From the NCBI RefSeq assembly GCF_002355415.1, contig NZ_AP014936.1, forward strand, positions 806,001 to 870,000: DNA of 64,000 nucleotides, given 5' to 3'. The DNA comes from Sulfurifustis variabilis. GTDB taxonomy: Bacteria > Pseudomonadota > Gammaproteobacteria > Acidiferrobacterales > Sulfurifustaceae. Made by a program: the position numbers and the translations under genes. Below the pieces are notes generated by a model. It saw nothing but the letters and a program-made list of their open reading frames with translations. It made no database searches and was not told the origin of the DNA. Of the stretch, positions 42,078 through 50,118 are shown in pieces; position 1 is the first letter of the stretch; each line of letters opens with the position of its first letter.

Positions 42078-42429
42078 GGATCCCTCCTTCAAGCGTAGCC
42101 GCTCCGAGCGAGCCTGTATTGTCCATCAGCATCCGAAACCGGCCCGATACCGTGCATTACCTATGCAGCCCAAGGTGGTCCTGACCCGGATCTCGGGTCT
42201 TTTTCGCCGTCGGGGCTCGGGCCTTCAAACCTGTTTCGGCGCGCGCGGAATTGTTGTCGGATGCCGACACGACGTGCTCCATGCGCGTTGCCGCAGTGCG
42301 CGATCGATGCATGCTGCGTGTCGTCACCGGGCTACAGCCCGTGTCTCCGGGCGCGTGATTTCGCGAACGCGGCTCGTGGCACCTGCATTGCAAACACTAA
42401 ATGTCGTTCACCCATCCTCAGGAGGACTC
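42078..42429. other. 352-bp divergent region with an orphan terminator-like hairpin
   Basis: No gene is seen between the minus-strand chalcone-isomerase-like gene and the plus-strand EF-hand gene. The notable element is the hairpin with T-run at 42183-42204. The rest presumably holds two promoters and the leader of the EF-hand gene; base composition is slightly less GC-rich than in the genes around it. Confidence 0.5.
42183..42204 (+). terminator. Orphan plus-strand terminator-like hairpin
   Basis: A six-base-pair perfect stem (42183-42188 with 42194-42199) is followed by five Ts (42200-42204). No plus-strand gene precedes it; the only plus-strand transcript it could end would start within the upstream divergent region. 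It may be a leader attenuator or the end of a small RNA. Confidence 0.45.
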
Positions 42430-42786
42430 ATGAAACGGACGATGCCTTTGGTGTTTGCGTTTGCCCTTTCTTCCGGCATGGCGGTCGCCGCGACGGAGGA
42501 CGAGCGCGGATCGCCGCAAGCCGGCGCGGGCGGCGGGTACGAATCGCGTGTCGACGGAGGCGGCATGAGCGGATCGGGCGGGGATGTGCCGTCGTTCAGC
42601 CAGGCCGATCGCGACAGCAGCGGATCGATCGAACGCGAAGAGGTGGACGCGATCCCGGGCATCGACTTCTCGTCCTCGGATCTCGACAGCGACGGGCGGC
42701 TCTCGCAAACCGAATACGAGGCCGCGCGTGCGGGCGGCGGGCCGGAACCCTCGCGCGACGCGCCGGAGCCGGGCCCGAGCCGCTGA
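42430..42786 (+). CDS. Small secreted two-EF-hand protein (paralogue 2 of 3)
   Basis: A 118-residue exported protein with a signal peptide (LVFAFALSSGMAVAATE). Two complete EF-hand loops are DRDSSGSIEREE and DLDSDGRLSQTE, followed by YEAAR. The linker before them is Gly/Ser-rich and the tail is Pro/Glu-rich. AGGAGG precedes the ATG. It is clearly related to the proteins at 37803 and 48725. It appears monocistronic. Confidence 0.8.
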   Translation: MKRTMPLVFAFALSSGMAVAATEDERGSPQAGAGGGYESRVDGGGMSGSGGDVPSFSQADRDSSGSIEREEVDAIPGIDFSSSDLDSDGRLSQTEYEAARAGGGPEPSRDAPEPGPSR

Positions 42787-43080
42787 ATCGCTAAAACGCT
42801 TGGCGGCGACCGGGTGACCTCCCGATCGCCGCCGCGTCCGACGAGCAGAAACGGAGTCGTTACCAATGGGCGTAAGTGTACGAGAGGACTGGTTGGGATC
42901 GGCGCGTCGTACGGCGGGGCCACCTGCCCGCAGGACGCGACCGGGAAGGATCGAGGAAGGGCGTACGCGAACGGGAAACGGCCGAGCCTCGCGCCGCAAC
43001 GAAGCGCGGGACCGGTCTGCGGACGCGTACCGCGCCTTGTCGTCGCCACGCCAGGAGGCGTGGGGTGGAGGAAGAAAGCG

Positions 43081-43311
43081 ATGAGCTATGGCTACGTCAC
43101 GACCGAACAGCTCCGAAAGGCCGAGGTCAACTATACGGACGAGTTGCCGCCGCTCTGGGTGCACGGGGTGAAGCAGACGACCGGAAGGGACCCGCGCGGG
43201 TATGTCGTCTGGGTCTTCCAGCGCAACGATCCGCTGGGCGGGCCGTTGGCGGTGACGCCGGAGGGCGTGGTCCTGCTTCAGGAGGCCTGGTCCAAAGGCC
43301 TGGTGCGCTGA
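43081..43311 (+). CDS. Hypothetical 76-residue protein
   Basis: A compact soluble protein (YVTTEQLRKAEVNYTDELPP; YVVWVFQRNDPLGGPLAV; VLLQEAWSKGLVR) with no Cys and no signal peptide. I do not recognise a family. ATG at 43081 has GTGGAGG at a proper distance, and the longer upstream frame is low-complexity, so the short form is chosen. The 294 bases before it hold no convincing gene. Confidence 0.6.
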   Translation: MSYGYVTTEQLRKAEVNYTDELPPLWVHGVKQTTGRDPRGYVVWVFQRNDPLGGPLAVTPEGVVLLQEAWSKGLVR

Positions 43312-43396
43312 AGAGGGGCGGCCCCTGCCGTCCTGGCGTGAGTCGCCGGTGCGCCTGGTGTAGGCTCTGCGCCTCTCCTTTTGAGCGGAAGAGGCG

Positions 43397-44515
43397 ATGG
43401 ACGTCAAGACGGTAGTGCTCGAGCGGTACTCGCAAGGCGCGAAGGCCCGGCAATCGGATCTGTGCTGCCCGGTCGATTACGACACCGAGCTGCTCGCGCT
43501 CATCCCCGAGGAGATTCGCGACAAGGACTATGGCTGCGGCGATCCGTCGCGCTACGTGCGGGAGGGCGACGTCGTGCTCGATCTCGGGTCGGGCGCGGGA
43601 AAGATCTGCTACATGGCCGCCCAGGTCACCGGCGCGCGCGGGCTCGTGATCGGGATCGACATGAACGACGACATGCTGGCGCTGGCGCGGAAGTACCAGG
43701 CCGCGATGGCGGCCAAGCTGGGGGGCGATCGCGTGCGCTTCGTGAAGGGCCAGATCGAGGACCTCGCCCTCGACGTGGAGGCGATGGAGCGCTACCTCGC
43801 GGGCCATCCGGTGCGCACGGCGTCGGAGTACGCCGGCCTTCAGGACTGGCAGCGTCGCCAGCGCCGGGAGGCGCCGCTCATTCCGGACGAATCGGTCGAT
43901 CTGGTGGTGTCGAACTGCGTGCTCAATCTGGTCGCCGACGAGCACAAGCGCCAGCTGATTCACGAGATCCACCGGGTGCTCAAGCCGGGCGGCCGCGTGG
44001 CGATCTCGGACGTGGTGAGCGACGAGCCGGTGCCCGAGCGCCTGAAGCGCGACCCCGAGCTGTGGAGCGGCTGCCTCGCCGGCGTGTTCCAGGAAGAAGC
44101 GTTCCTGCGGGCGTTCGCGGACGCGGGTTTCCTCGCCGTCGCCTACGACAAGTGGGAGGCGAAGCCGTGGCGCGTGATCGAAAACGTCGAGTTTCGTTCG
44201 GTGACGCTCACCGCCGTGAAGGGAACCGGGGAGCCGGAGCTCGACGGCGGGCACGCGGTGATCTACCGGGGCCCCTACGCATCGATCGCGGACGACCAGG
44301 GCCATGTCTATCCGCGCGGCGCCCGCATCGCGGTGAGCGAACGCAGTTTTCGCCTGCTGACCGAGGGCCCTTACAGGAAAGACTTCATCGGCATCGAGCC
44401 CGCGCAGCGCCGCGAGCCGAAACCCTTTTGCCTCCCGGCGGGATCGCGCCGTGCCCCGGCGGAGACGAAAGGGGCGCGACACGCCACGGGTTCGCCCGCG
44501 GGAGGGTGCTGCTAA
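43397..44515 (+). CDS. ArsM-like SAM-dependent methyltransferase
   Basis: A 372-residue class I methyltransferase. The SAM site is VVLDLGSGAGKICYMAAQ with the acidic end in VIGIDMNDDML. Cysteines lie where arsenite methyltransferases bind As(III): SDLCCPVDYD, VSNCVLNLV and WSGCLAGVF; the N-terminal YGCGDPS also fits ArsM-like enzymes. A C-terminal extension of about 100 residues carries a second domain and ends in GGCC, a terminal Cys pair that could load metalloid. No arsR or arsenic transporter gene is adjacent, so arsenite as substrate is a family-based inference. The ribosome site GGAAGAGG is fair. Confidence 0.75.
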   Translation: MDVKTVVLERYSQGAKARQSDLCCPVDYDTELLALIPEEIRDKDYGCGDPSRYVREGDVVLDLGSGAGKICYMAAQVTGARGLVIGIDMNDDMLALARKYQAAMAAKLGGDRVRFVKGQIEDLALDVEAMERYLAGHPVRTASEYAGLQDWQRRQRREAPLIPDESVDLVVSNCVLNLVADEHKRQLIHEIHRVLKPGGRVAISDVVSDEPVPERLKRDPELWSGCLAGVFQEEAFLRAFADAGFLAVAYDKWEAKPWRVIENVEFRSVTLTAVKGTGEPELDGGHAVIYRGPYASIADDQGHVYPRGARIAVSERSFRLLTEGPYRKDFIGIEPAQRREPKPFCLPAGSRRAPAETKGARHATGSPAGGCC

Positions 44516-44576
44516 GACGCGAACCCCGACCCGCCGCGGGCCGGCTGGTCGGGGTCCTTGCGCCGAGGAGCGGCGC

Positions 44577-45380
44577 TTACGGCGTGGCTTCGACCTGCGT
44601 CAGCACCCACTCCGCCATTCGCGGATTGGTCCCGTTCGGCGACGCCTCCACGCGCTTCACCTCGCCCATCCCGGGGCAGACCCACGAGACCGCCGAGTAC
44701 TGGCCGAACATGTTGCTCATCCGCGAGTGCTGGATCTTCAGGCAGTCGCTGTACGTCCCTTGCGGGACGGTCACGCTTTCGACGCCGAGCACGCTCCCCG
44801 TGTCGAGCAGCTGGCCCACGGTCATGCCGTTTCCGTCGGCGACCGGCGAGCCGCCGCCCCAGGAGTTGGACATGCTGGCGGTGTAGGCCGCGACCGGGTT
44901 GACGATCACCCGGGAGAAGGCGATGCCGCCGCTGTTCGGATCGAAGCGATCGAGCCGTTCCCACAGGTAGGCCGTGTCGGTTCCCAAATAGTGCAGCTGC
45001 TCACGCTGGCACATCGAGCTTCCCCGAACGCGTTCGCGCACCTCGGCGACGCGGGTGCCCGCGGCGTCGCTCTGCCGGGTGTAGCGCCGCGTCTCGGTAT
45101 CGCCGCAGACGGCGGTGAAAGCGGGGTAGCTCGTGGTCGCGAAGGTCTTCGCCGCCACCGTGCTCGCCTCGATGTAGTTCCGGTAGTCGTACGCCGGCGC
45201 GCCGGTTTCGCCGCCGGCAGGCGGCTGGGACCCGTGAAACTTCTTGAAGACGGGATTCTTGTCCCAGGCCCGCGAGGGATGGTCGCGGTCGTGGTCGTGG
45301 CGTCCGGTCGCCCAGACGGCGCTGGACCCCAGCGCCACCGCAAGCAGCGTCAGACCGAAAATCTTGTGGCGGCTTTTCAT
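44577..45380 (-). CDS. Secreted protein of unknown function
   Basis: A 267-residue protein with a signal peptide (IFGLTLLAVALGSSAVWA) and a His/Asp-rich segment just after it (GRHDHDRDHPSRAW) that could bind metal. The rest is beta-rich with four well-spaced cysteines (VCGDTE; MCQRE; DCLKI; VCPGMG) that probably form disulfides. The final part (VSWVCPGMGEVKRVE) resembles the ends of periplasmic beta-sandwich proteins of the DUF3108 kind, but I am not sure. GAGGAG precedes ATG 45380. It is convergent with the ArsM-like gene. Confidence 0.65.
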   Translation of the reverse strand: MKSRHKIFGLTLLAVALGSSAVWATGRHDHDRDHPSRAWDKNPVFKKFHGSQPPAGGETGAPAYDYRNYIEASTVAAKTFATTSYPAFTAVCGDTETRRYTRQSDAAGTRVAEVRERVRGSSMCQREQLHYLGTDTAYLWERLDRFDPNSGGIAFSRVIVNPVAAYTASMSNSWGGGSPVADGNGMTVGQLLDTGSVLGVESVTVPQGTYSDCLKIQHSRMSNMFGQYSAVSWVCPGMGEVKRVEASPNGTNPRMAEWVLTQVEATP

Positions 45381-45932
45381 CGTTGTGATCTCCTCTAATG
45401 GTGTTGCAGCTGACCCGACCCCGATCGCTTATCCCTAAGCGCCACCTGGTGCCCGGGCGCGTGCTCTCGCGCCACGAGGTGGCTCATCGAGTTAAGGCGT
45501 AGCAGGGAAATCCGGTATCAGGCGCGGAAGAGGTGCGGACCTGCGCGAATTCCGAGCGGCAAGTCCGCGCGGACACAGGCTTCTGCGAAAGTGCGTGAAC
45601 CGATCAACGGTATTTTCCGGCCGGCGAACAGCGGACCTGCCCGGACGGGTGTCCGGGGCTGCCCGGCACTTATATATGGTGACGAACGAGCCCGGACCGC
45701 GTCTGTCGGCAAACGGAGACACAGAAACGCCAAACCACTCAAGGACACGCATCGAGCGGCCGGGTTGCTGTCGCACACAAGCGACGGCGCCCGCGTGGCG
45801 CGACTCGCACACCGGGCCGTTCTGCCCGCGTTTGCCGCGTTTTTCGGTTCTGGCACACGGGTTGCTCAGCCGCTTTGCGGCCCGCTCATCGCCGGTGACC
45901 GGGTGCAAACGACCAACCTCAAGGAGGCTTAC
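45381..45932. other. 552-bp intergenic region without a recognised gene
   Basis: Frames here are short or low-complexity and lack ribosome sites. An imperfect palindrome around 45441-45480 (arms GCCACCT and AGGTGGC) surrounds a second GC hairpin. The AT-rich TTATATAT at 45669-45676 may be part of a promoter. The end of the region is the leader of the small lipoprotein gene. Confidence 0.5.
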
Positions 45933-46130
45933 ATGCGAAAGGGAACATGGGCAGCGCTGGTAGCGGCGGCATCGCTGGCGGGCGGTCTGGCCGCTTGCGA
46001 CCAGGCGGGTACGCCGGAGCAGCCGCGTACGACTCAGCCGCCGCGGCAGGAGCAGCCGTCCCAACCCGGCGGATCGAGCAGTCAGCCCGGACAGCCGGGT
46101 TCCCCGCCGTCGGGCGGCAGCACGCGCTAG
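45933..46130 (+). CDS. Small proline-rich lipoprotein
   Basis: A 65-residue protein. The signal peptide ALVAAASLAGGLAAC has a lipobox Cys, and the mature part (about 43 residues) is almost only Gln, Pro, Ser and Gly, so it is disordered. It could be a spacer or cell-wall-associated lipoprotein. The AAGGAGG site fixes the ATG at 45933. The function is unknown. Confidence 0.65.
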   Translation: MRKGTWAALVAAASLAGGLAACDQAGTPEQPRTTQPPRQEQPSQPGGSSSQPGQPGSPPSGGSTR

Positions 46131-46223
46131 CAGGCGGGCAATATCCGCCGGTCGGCGTTTGTCCGTCCGGCGGATCCGCCGCCGAAGCGCGCAGCAACAC
46201 CGCAAGCAGCAGGGAGGCACGGT

Positions 46224-46397
46224 TTGACGTATCGGGATCTGGTGGCGGCGGCGAACAGCGGCGACACGAAAGCGAGGGCCGAGCTCGCGATCGTCGAAAG
46301 CCGCATGCTGAACGAGGGAGTCGCCCGGTACGCCGGCCTCGACGAGCCGATCCCCGCGGACGAACCGGACGACCTTTACCCGCGCGCGGCCGCTTGA
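46224..46397 (+). CDS. Putative 57-residue protein with TTG start
   Basis: A frame opening with TTG eight bases after GGGAGG encodes a protein-like sequence: a helix-rich start (TYRDLVAAANSGDTKARAEL), the helix AIVESRMLNEGVARYAG and an acidic end (PADEPDDLY). Composition is balanced, unlike the shadow frames around it. No family is recognised. It lies between the small lipoprotein and YidB genes on the same strand. Confidence 0.45.
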   Translation: MTYRDLVAAANSGDTKARAELAIVESRMLNEGVARYAGLDEPIPADEPDDLYPRAAA

Positions 46398-46574
46398 CGT
46401 GGATGCGGCCGCGCGCGCCTGCGGCGGTCAGTCGAATCGTGGCCGGCCTGTGCGCCGAGGTCGCCCCGGATTGCGCGGCTTGGCGCGCTGATGTGAAGTG
46501 ACTCCTCGAGAAGTGGGGTACGGCGATCGCACGCCGGAATTCACGGAAAGAACCGCTTCACCCAAGGAGGAACG

Positions 46575-46994
46575 ATGGGTCTCTTCGACAGCATCAGCGG
46601 CGGCCTTGCCGGTCAGCTCGGCGGCCAGGGACAGAACGGCAACCTGCTGGCGGCCGCGGCGAAGCTCATCAGCAGCCGCGACGTGGGCGGCCTGAGCGGG
46701 CTGCTCCAGCTCTTCAATCAGAAGGGGAAGGGCGACGCCGTCGCCTCGTGGGTATCGAGCGACGAGAACCGGCCGATATCGCCGGACGAGGTCGAAGGCG
46801 TGCTCGGGCACGATCGCGTGCAGCGCATCGCCGACGAGGCCGGCATGTCGGAACCGGAAGCGTCCCGCGGCCTCTCGCGCCTGCTGCCGCAGCTCGTCGA
46901 CAAGCTCACGCCCGACGGCAAGGTGCCCGACAACGACTCCGCGGACAACACGCTGTCGCAGCTCGCGAGTCGCTTTCTCGGCAGCGGCAGGTAG
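46575..46994 (+). CDS. YidB family (DUF937) protein
   Basis: A 139-residue soluble protein. The Gly-rich start GLFDSISGGLAGQLG and the blocks WVSSDENRPISPDEVEGVLG, then ASRGLSRLLPQLVDKLTPDGKVP match the YidB family. The role of the family is unknown. AAGGAGGAA before the ATG is a strong start. It seems monocistronic. Confidence 0.9.
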   Translation: MGLFDSISGGLAGQLGGQGQNGNLLAAAAKLISSRDVGGLSGLLQLFNQKGKGDAVASWVSSDENRPISPDEVEGVLGHDRVQRIADEAGMSEPEASRGLSRLLPQLVDKLTPDGKVPDNDSADNTLSQLASRFLGSGR

Positions 46995-47067
46995 CCGACT
47001 CTCCGTTATCGATTGCCCCCGTCGCCGCGCTGGCGGCGCACGGCGCGCGCGTGCAAGAATCGGCGGC

Positions 47068-47763
47068 ATGCCGCGCCTCCCGGACGATCGCCCGCCGCAC
47101 GCCACGCAGAGTGCGCGCGCCTTCGGTCTCGCCGTCTTCGCGTCGATGGTTTTCGCCGCCGGCTGTCAGTCGGTGTACTACGGCGCGATGGAGAAGCTCG
47201 GCTACGAGAAGCGCGACATTCTCGTTTCCCGGGTCGACGACGCGCGCGAAGCGCAGCAGGAGGCGAAGCGGCAGTTCGAGTCCGCGCTGAGCCGGTTCAT
47301 TGCCGTGACCGATTTCTCGGGCGGAGAGCTCGAAGACCGGTACAACACGCTCAAGGGCGCCTACGAGGAGAGCGAGGAGCGGGCCAACGCCGTGCGCAAG
47401 CGGATCGACGACGTCGAGCGCGTCGCCGGCGATCTGTTCGCCGAGTGGACGCAGGAGCTCAAGCAGTACACGAACCCCGAGCTGCGCCGCGCGAGCCAGC
47501 GCCAGCTCGACACGACGCGCGGCCGCTACCAGAAGCTCATCGCCGTGATGCAGCGGGCGGAGAAGAAGCTCGATCCGGTGCTGGCGGCGTACCGCGATCG
47601 CGTGCTGTTCCTCAAGCACAACCTCAATGCCCGGGCGATCGCCTCGCTGCGGAGCGAGCGCGCGAAGATCGAAGCCGATATCGGCGCCCTCGTCGCCGAC
47701 ATGAACCGCTCCATCGCCGAAGCCGACGCTTTCATAAAGGACATGTCGCCCGAGCCGTCGTAA
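47068..47763 (+). CDS. DUF2959 family lipoprotein
   Basis: A 231-residue protein. The signal region LAVFASMVFAAGC ends in a lipobox Cys followed by QSVYYGAMEKLGYEKRDIL, the hallmark start of DUF2959. The rest is a long coiled coil (AREAQQEAKRQFESALSRF; EERANAVRKRIDDVERVAGD; LNARAIASLRSERAKIEADI). The function is unknown. The ribosome site before ATG 47068 is weak. The DUF3014 gene follows 64 bases later and may share the transcript. Confidence 0.85.
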   Translation: MPRLPDDRPPHATQSARAFGLAVFASMVFAAGCQSVYYGAMEKLGYEKRDILVSRVDDAREAQQEAKRQFESALSRFIAVTDFSGGELEDRYNTLKGAYEESEERANAVRKRIDDVERVAGDLFAEWTQELKQYTNPELRRASQRQLDTTRGRYQKLIAVMQRAEKKLDPVLAAYRDRVLFLKHNLNARAIASLRSERAKIEADIGALVADMNRSIAEADAFIKDMSPEPS

Positions 47764-47827
47764 CGGCGGGATGAGACGCGGTGCCGAAGGGGATAGAATC
47801 GGCTTTCCTCATCCCATTCGGCGAGAC

Positions 47828-48646
47828 ATGAACGGGTCCTCCACCGACACCAGGCAGACGGCGCTGTGGTCCGCCGTGATCGTCGTGCTGGTCGCGATCG
47901 CGGGCGGTCTTTACTTCTGGCTCGCGCGCGCGCCGGAGGAGGCGGCCCCGGTATCGGAACCGTCCGCACCGGCGCCGGCGGCCCCCGCCGAGCCGCAGAT
48001 ACGCCACCCGATCGAGAAGGCCCGGCCGGAGCCGGCGGAGCGGCCCAAGCCGCTCCCGCCGCTCGCCGAAAGCGACGGCGCGGTGCACGAAGCGGCGAGC
48101 GGCCTCATCGGCAAGGACGTCTTCGAAAAGTACTTCTACCCGAAGGAGATCGTGCGTCGCTTCATCGTCACGATCGACAACCTCCCCCGGAAGAAGCTCC
48201 CGCAACGCTACGGCCTCGCCAAGCCCGTCGAGGGCAAGTTCCTCGCGGCAGGCAAGTCCGGGAACATGACGATCGCCCCGAACAATTACCGGCGCTACGC
48301 GCCTTACGTCCGGCTCGCCGACGCCGTCGACACGAAGCGTCTCGTCGCCCTCTACGTCTACTTCTACCCGCTGCTCCAGGAGGAGTACCAGAACCTCGGC
48401 CAGCCCAACCGCTACTTCAACGACCGGGTCGTCGAGGTCATCGACGATCTGCTCGCGGCGCCCGAGCCGAAGGGCCCGATCCTGCTCGCGCAGCCGAAGG
48501 TGATGTACGAGTTCGCCGACCCGGCGCTCGAGGAGTTGTCGGCCGGACAGAAGATCATGATCCGCATGGGGCCCGAGAACGCGGCGCGCATCAAGGCGAA
48601 GCTCAAGGAGATCCGCGAGGCACTGGTTTCGGGGGCCGGTAACTGA
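47828..48646 (+). CDS. DUF3014 domain membrane-anchored protein
   Basis: A 272-residue protein with one N-terminal membrane helix (LWSAVIVVLVAIAGGLYFWLA), a Pro/Ala/Glu-rich linker (about residues 36-80) and a C-terminal domain (IVRRFIVTIDNLPRKKLPQR; RYAPYVRLADAVDTKRLVAL; YVYFYPLLQEEYQNLG) that fits DUF3014. It is probably anchored in the inner membrane with its domain in the periplasm. The function is unknown. Confidence 0.85.
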   Translation: MNGSSTDTRQTALWSAVIVVLVAIAGGLYFWLARAPEEAAPVSEPSAPAPAAPAEPQIRHPIEKARPEPAERPKPLPPLAESDGAVHEAASGLIGKDVFEKYFYPKEIVRRFIVTIDNLPRKKLPQRYGLAKPVEGKFLAAGKSGNMTIAPNNYRRYAPYVRLADAVDTKRLVALYVYFYPLLQEEYQNLGQPNRYFNDRVVEVIDDLLAAPEPKGPILLAQPKVMYEFADPALEELSAGQKIMIRMGPENAARIKAKLKEIREALVSGAGN

Positions 48647-48724
48647 CCGGCTCCCGCACGCGCTTGCGGCGCGTCCCGGGGTATCCATCGTCCAAGGCAG
48701 GACCCATCGTCCAAGGAGGACAGC

Positions 48725-49099
48725 ATGAAACCAGCCCTACCTGCTCTCGCAATACTTGCCCTTTCCGCCGCCCCCTTCGCGGCGCTCGCCGCGGAGGATC
48801 CGGCTCGCTCCCCGGCGCCCCCGGAGCAGACGGGCGTGCCGCAGAACCTCCCGCCGGGCGGCACCGAGACGCGCGGCAGCGGCGGTACGGCCGAAGGCGT
48901 CATCCCGGAAATGCCGGCCTTCAGCATGGTGGACGCCAACAACAGCGGCTATGTGGAGCAGGACGAAGCGGCGACCGTGGAAGAGGTCGATTTTCTTGCC
49001 GCCGACAGCGACAAGGACGGCAGGCTCACGCGCTCCGAGTACGAAGCCGCGCTGAAAGGCGCCGGCATGAAAAAGAAAGGAGAAGCCACGACGCGCTGA
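48725..49099 (+). CDS. Small secreted two-EF-hand protein (paralogue 3 of 3)
   Basis: A 124-residue exported protein with a signal peptide (LAILALSAAPFAALAAE). Two EF-hand loops are DANNSGYVEQDE and DSDKDGRLTRSE, followed by YEAAL. The first loop has Asn where the other two paralogues have Asp or Ser, so it may bind calcium less tightly. AAGGAGG precedes the ATG. It is monocistronic. Confidence 0.8.
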   Translation: MKPALPALAILALSAAPFAALAAEDPARSPAPPEQTGVPQNLPPGGTETRGSGGTAEGVIPEMPAFSMVDANNSGYVEQDEAATVEEVDFLAADSDKDGRLTRSEYEAALKGAGMKKKGEATTR

Positions 49100-49231
49100 A
49101 CCGCCGAGCGCGCAGAGCATCGGCAATCGCGAACGCCGCGGGACGACCCATTGGGACGGCAGCAGGCCGGTTCGCCGTGCCGCCGCCGGTGCCCGATCGC
49201 ACCGCGATACGATTCTAATAAGGAGTGACCC

Positions 49232-49903
49232 ATGGCGGCGCAGGCCGTACTCGTCACGGGTGGCACGCGCGGCATCGGCTACGCCACGGCGCAGGCCTTT
49301 CTCGCGCAGGGCGCGCACGTCGCGATCTGCGGGACGAACCCGGAAAGCCTCAGGGCAGCCGAGCACGCGCTCGAAGTCCTCGCCGTCCGGGCCGACGTGC
49401 GGGACCCGCAGCAGGTCCAGTCCTTCGTCGAGCAGGCCCGAAAGCGTTTCGGTCGCGTCGACGTGCTCGTCAACAACGCCGGCGTCGCCTGGTCCGGCGA
49501 CTTCGCCGATGAGGCTTACGAGAGCATCGCCCGCCAGATCGACGTGAACGTGAAGGGCGTGCTCTACACGGCGCGCGCCGTTTTGCCGTACATGCTCGAG
49601 CAGGGCGCCGGCGTCATCATCAACATCGCCTCCGGCGCTGGATTGACCGCTTTTGCCGGCATCACGACCTACTCGGCAACCAAATTCGCCGTCGTCGGCT
49701 TCACCGAGGCGCTCGACCAGGAAGTCCGCGACCGCGGCATCCGCGTCTACGGCGTTTGCCCCGGCCGCGTCGCGACCGACATGCAGCAGGCCTACGCCGG
49801 CCGCAAAATCGGCATGCCGCCGGAACAGGTGGCGAAACGAATCGCGGAGCTCGCCGGCCCGAAGCCACGTGCGCGAACGGGAAGCTGTGTCACTCTCGGT
49901 TGA
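49232..49903 (+). CDS. Short-chain dehydrogenase/reductase (SDR) family oxidoreductase
   Basis: A 223-residue classical SDR. It has the cofactor motif VTGGTRGIGYATAQ, NNAGVAWSG, the catalytic Ser in INIASGAGLT, and YSATKFAVV with catalytic Tyr and Lys. The C-terminal part after GVCPGRVATDMQQ is short, and the end (GPKPRARTGSCVTLG) looks slightly clipped compared with the usual 240-250 residues. The substrate is unknown. AAGGAG precedes ATG 49232. The DNA becomes AT-richer right after this gene. Confidence 0.85.
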   Translation: MAAQAVLVTGGTRGIGYATAQAFLAQGAHVAICGTNPESLRAAEHALEVLAVRADVRDPQQVQSFVEQARKRFGRVDVLVNNAGVAWSGDFADEAYESIARQIDVNVKGVLYTARAVLPYMLEQGAGVIINIASGAGLTAFAGITTYSATKFAVVGFTEALDQEVRDRGIRVYGVCPGRVATDMQQAYAGRKIGMPPEQVAKRIAELAGPKPRARTGSCVTLG

Positions 49904-50055
49904 CCTCGATCCCATGCATCGTTTCGGTGCACTACAGCTTTTCCTTAATTGGTTCTTCGAAAATCGTCGAAGCCCTATCTATAAAATGGCTGTTGAAAGC
50001 GCTTACAGCGGTTTATGGTGTCGCTAACTTCATGACCCTATAAGCGCGAATGCAA

Positions 50056-50085
50056 TTGACAAGAAGCGCAAAGCCCTCGTAGGCT
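50056..50085 (+). promoter_or_regulatory. Putative sigma70 promoter of the transglutaminase-like gene
   Basis: TTGACA at 50056-50061 and TAGGCT at 50080-50085 with an 18-base spacer lie in the AT-richer gap. The ribosome site GGGAGGAAG follows just before ATG 50119. Confidence 0.5.
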
Positions 50086-50118
50086 CACGGGCAATAAAAA
50101 AACAGGGAGGAAGCCGCC

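Noticed and set aside
42866-43084. 72-codon frame before the hypothetical gene at 43081
   Set aside because: It is Arg-rich and low-complexity with a poor ribosome site, and it overlaps the leader of a better-supported gene.
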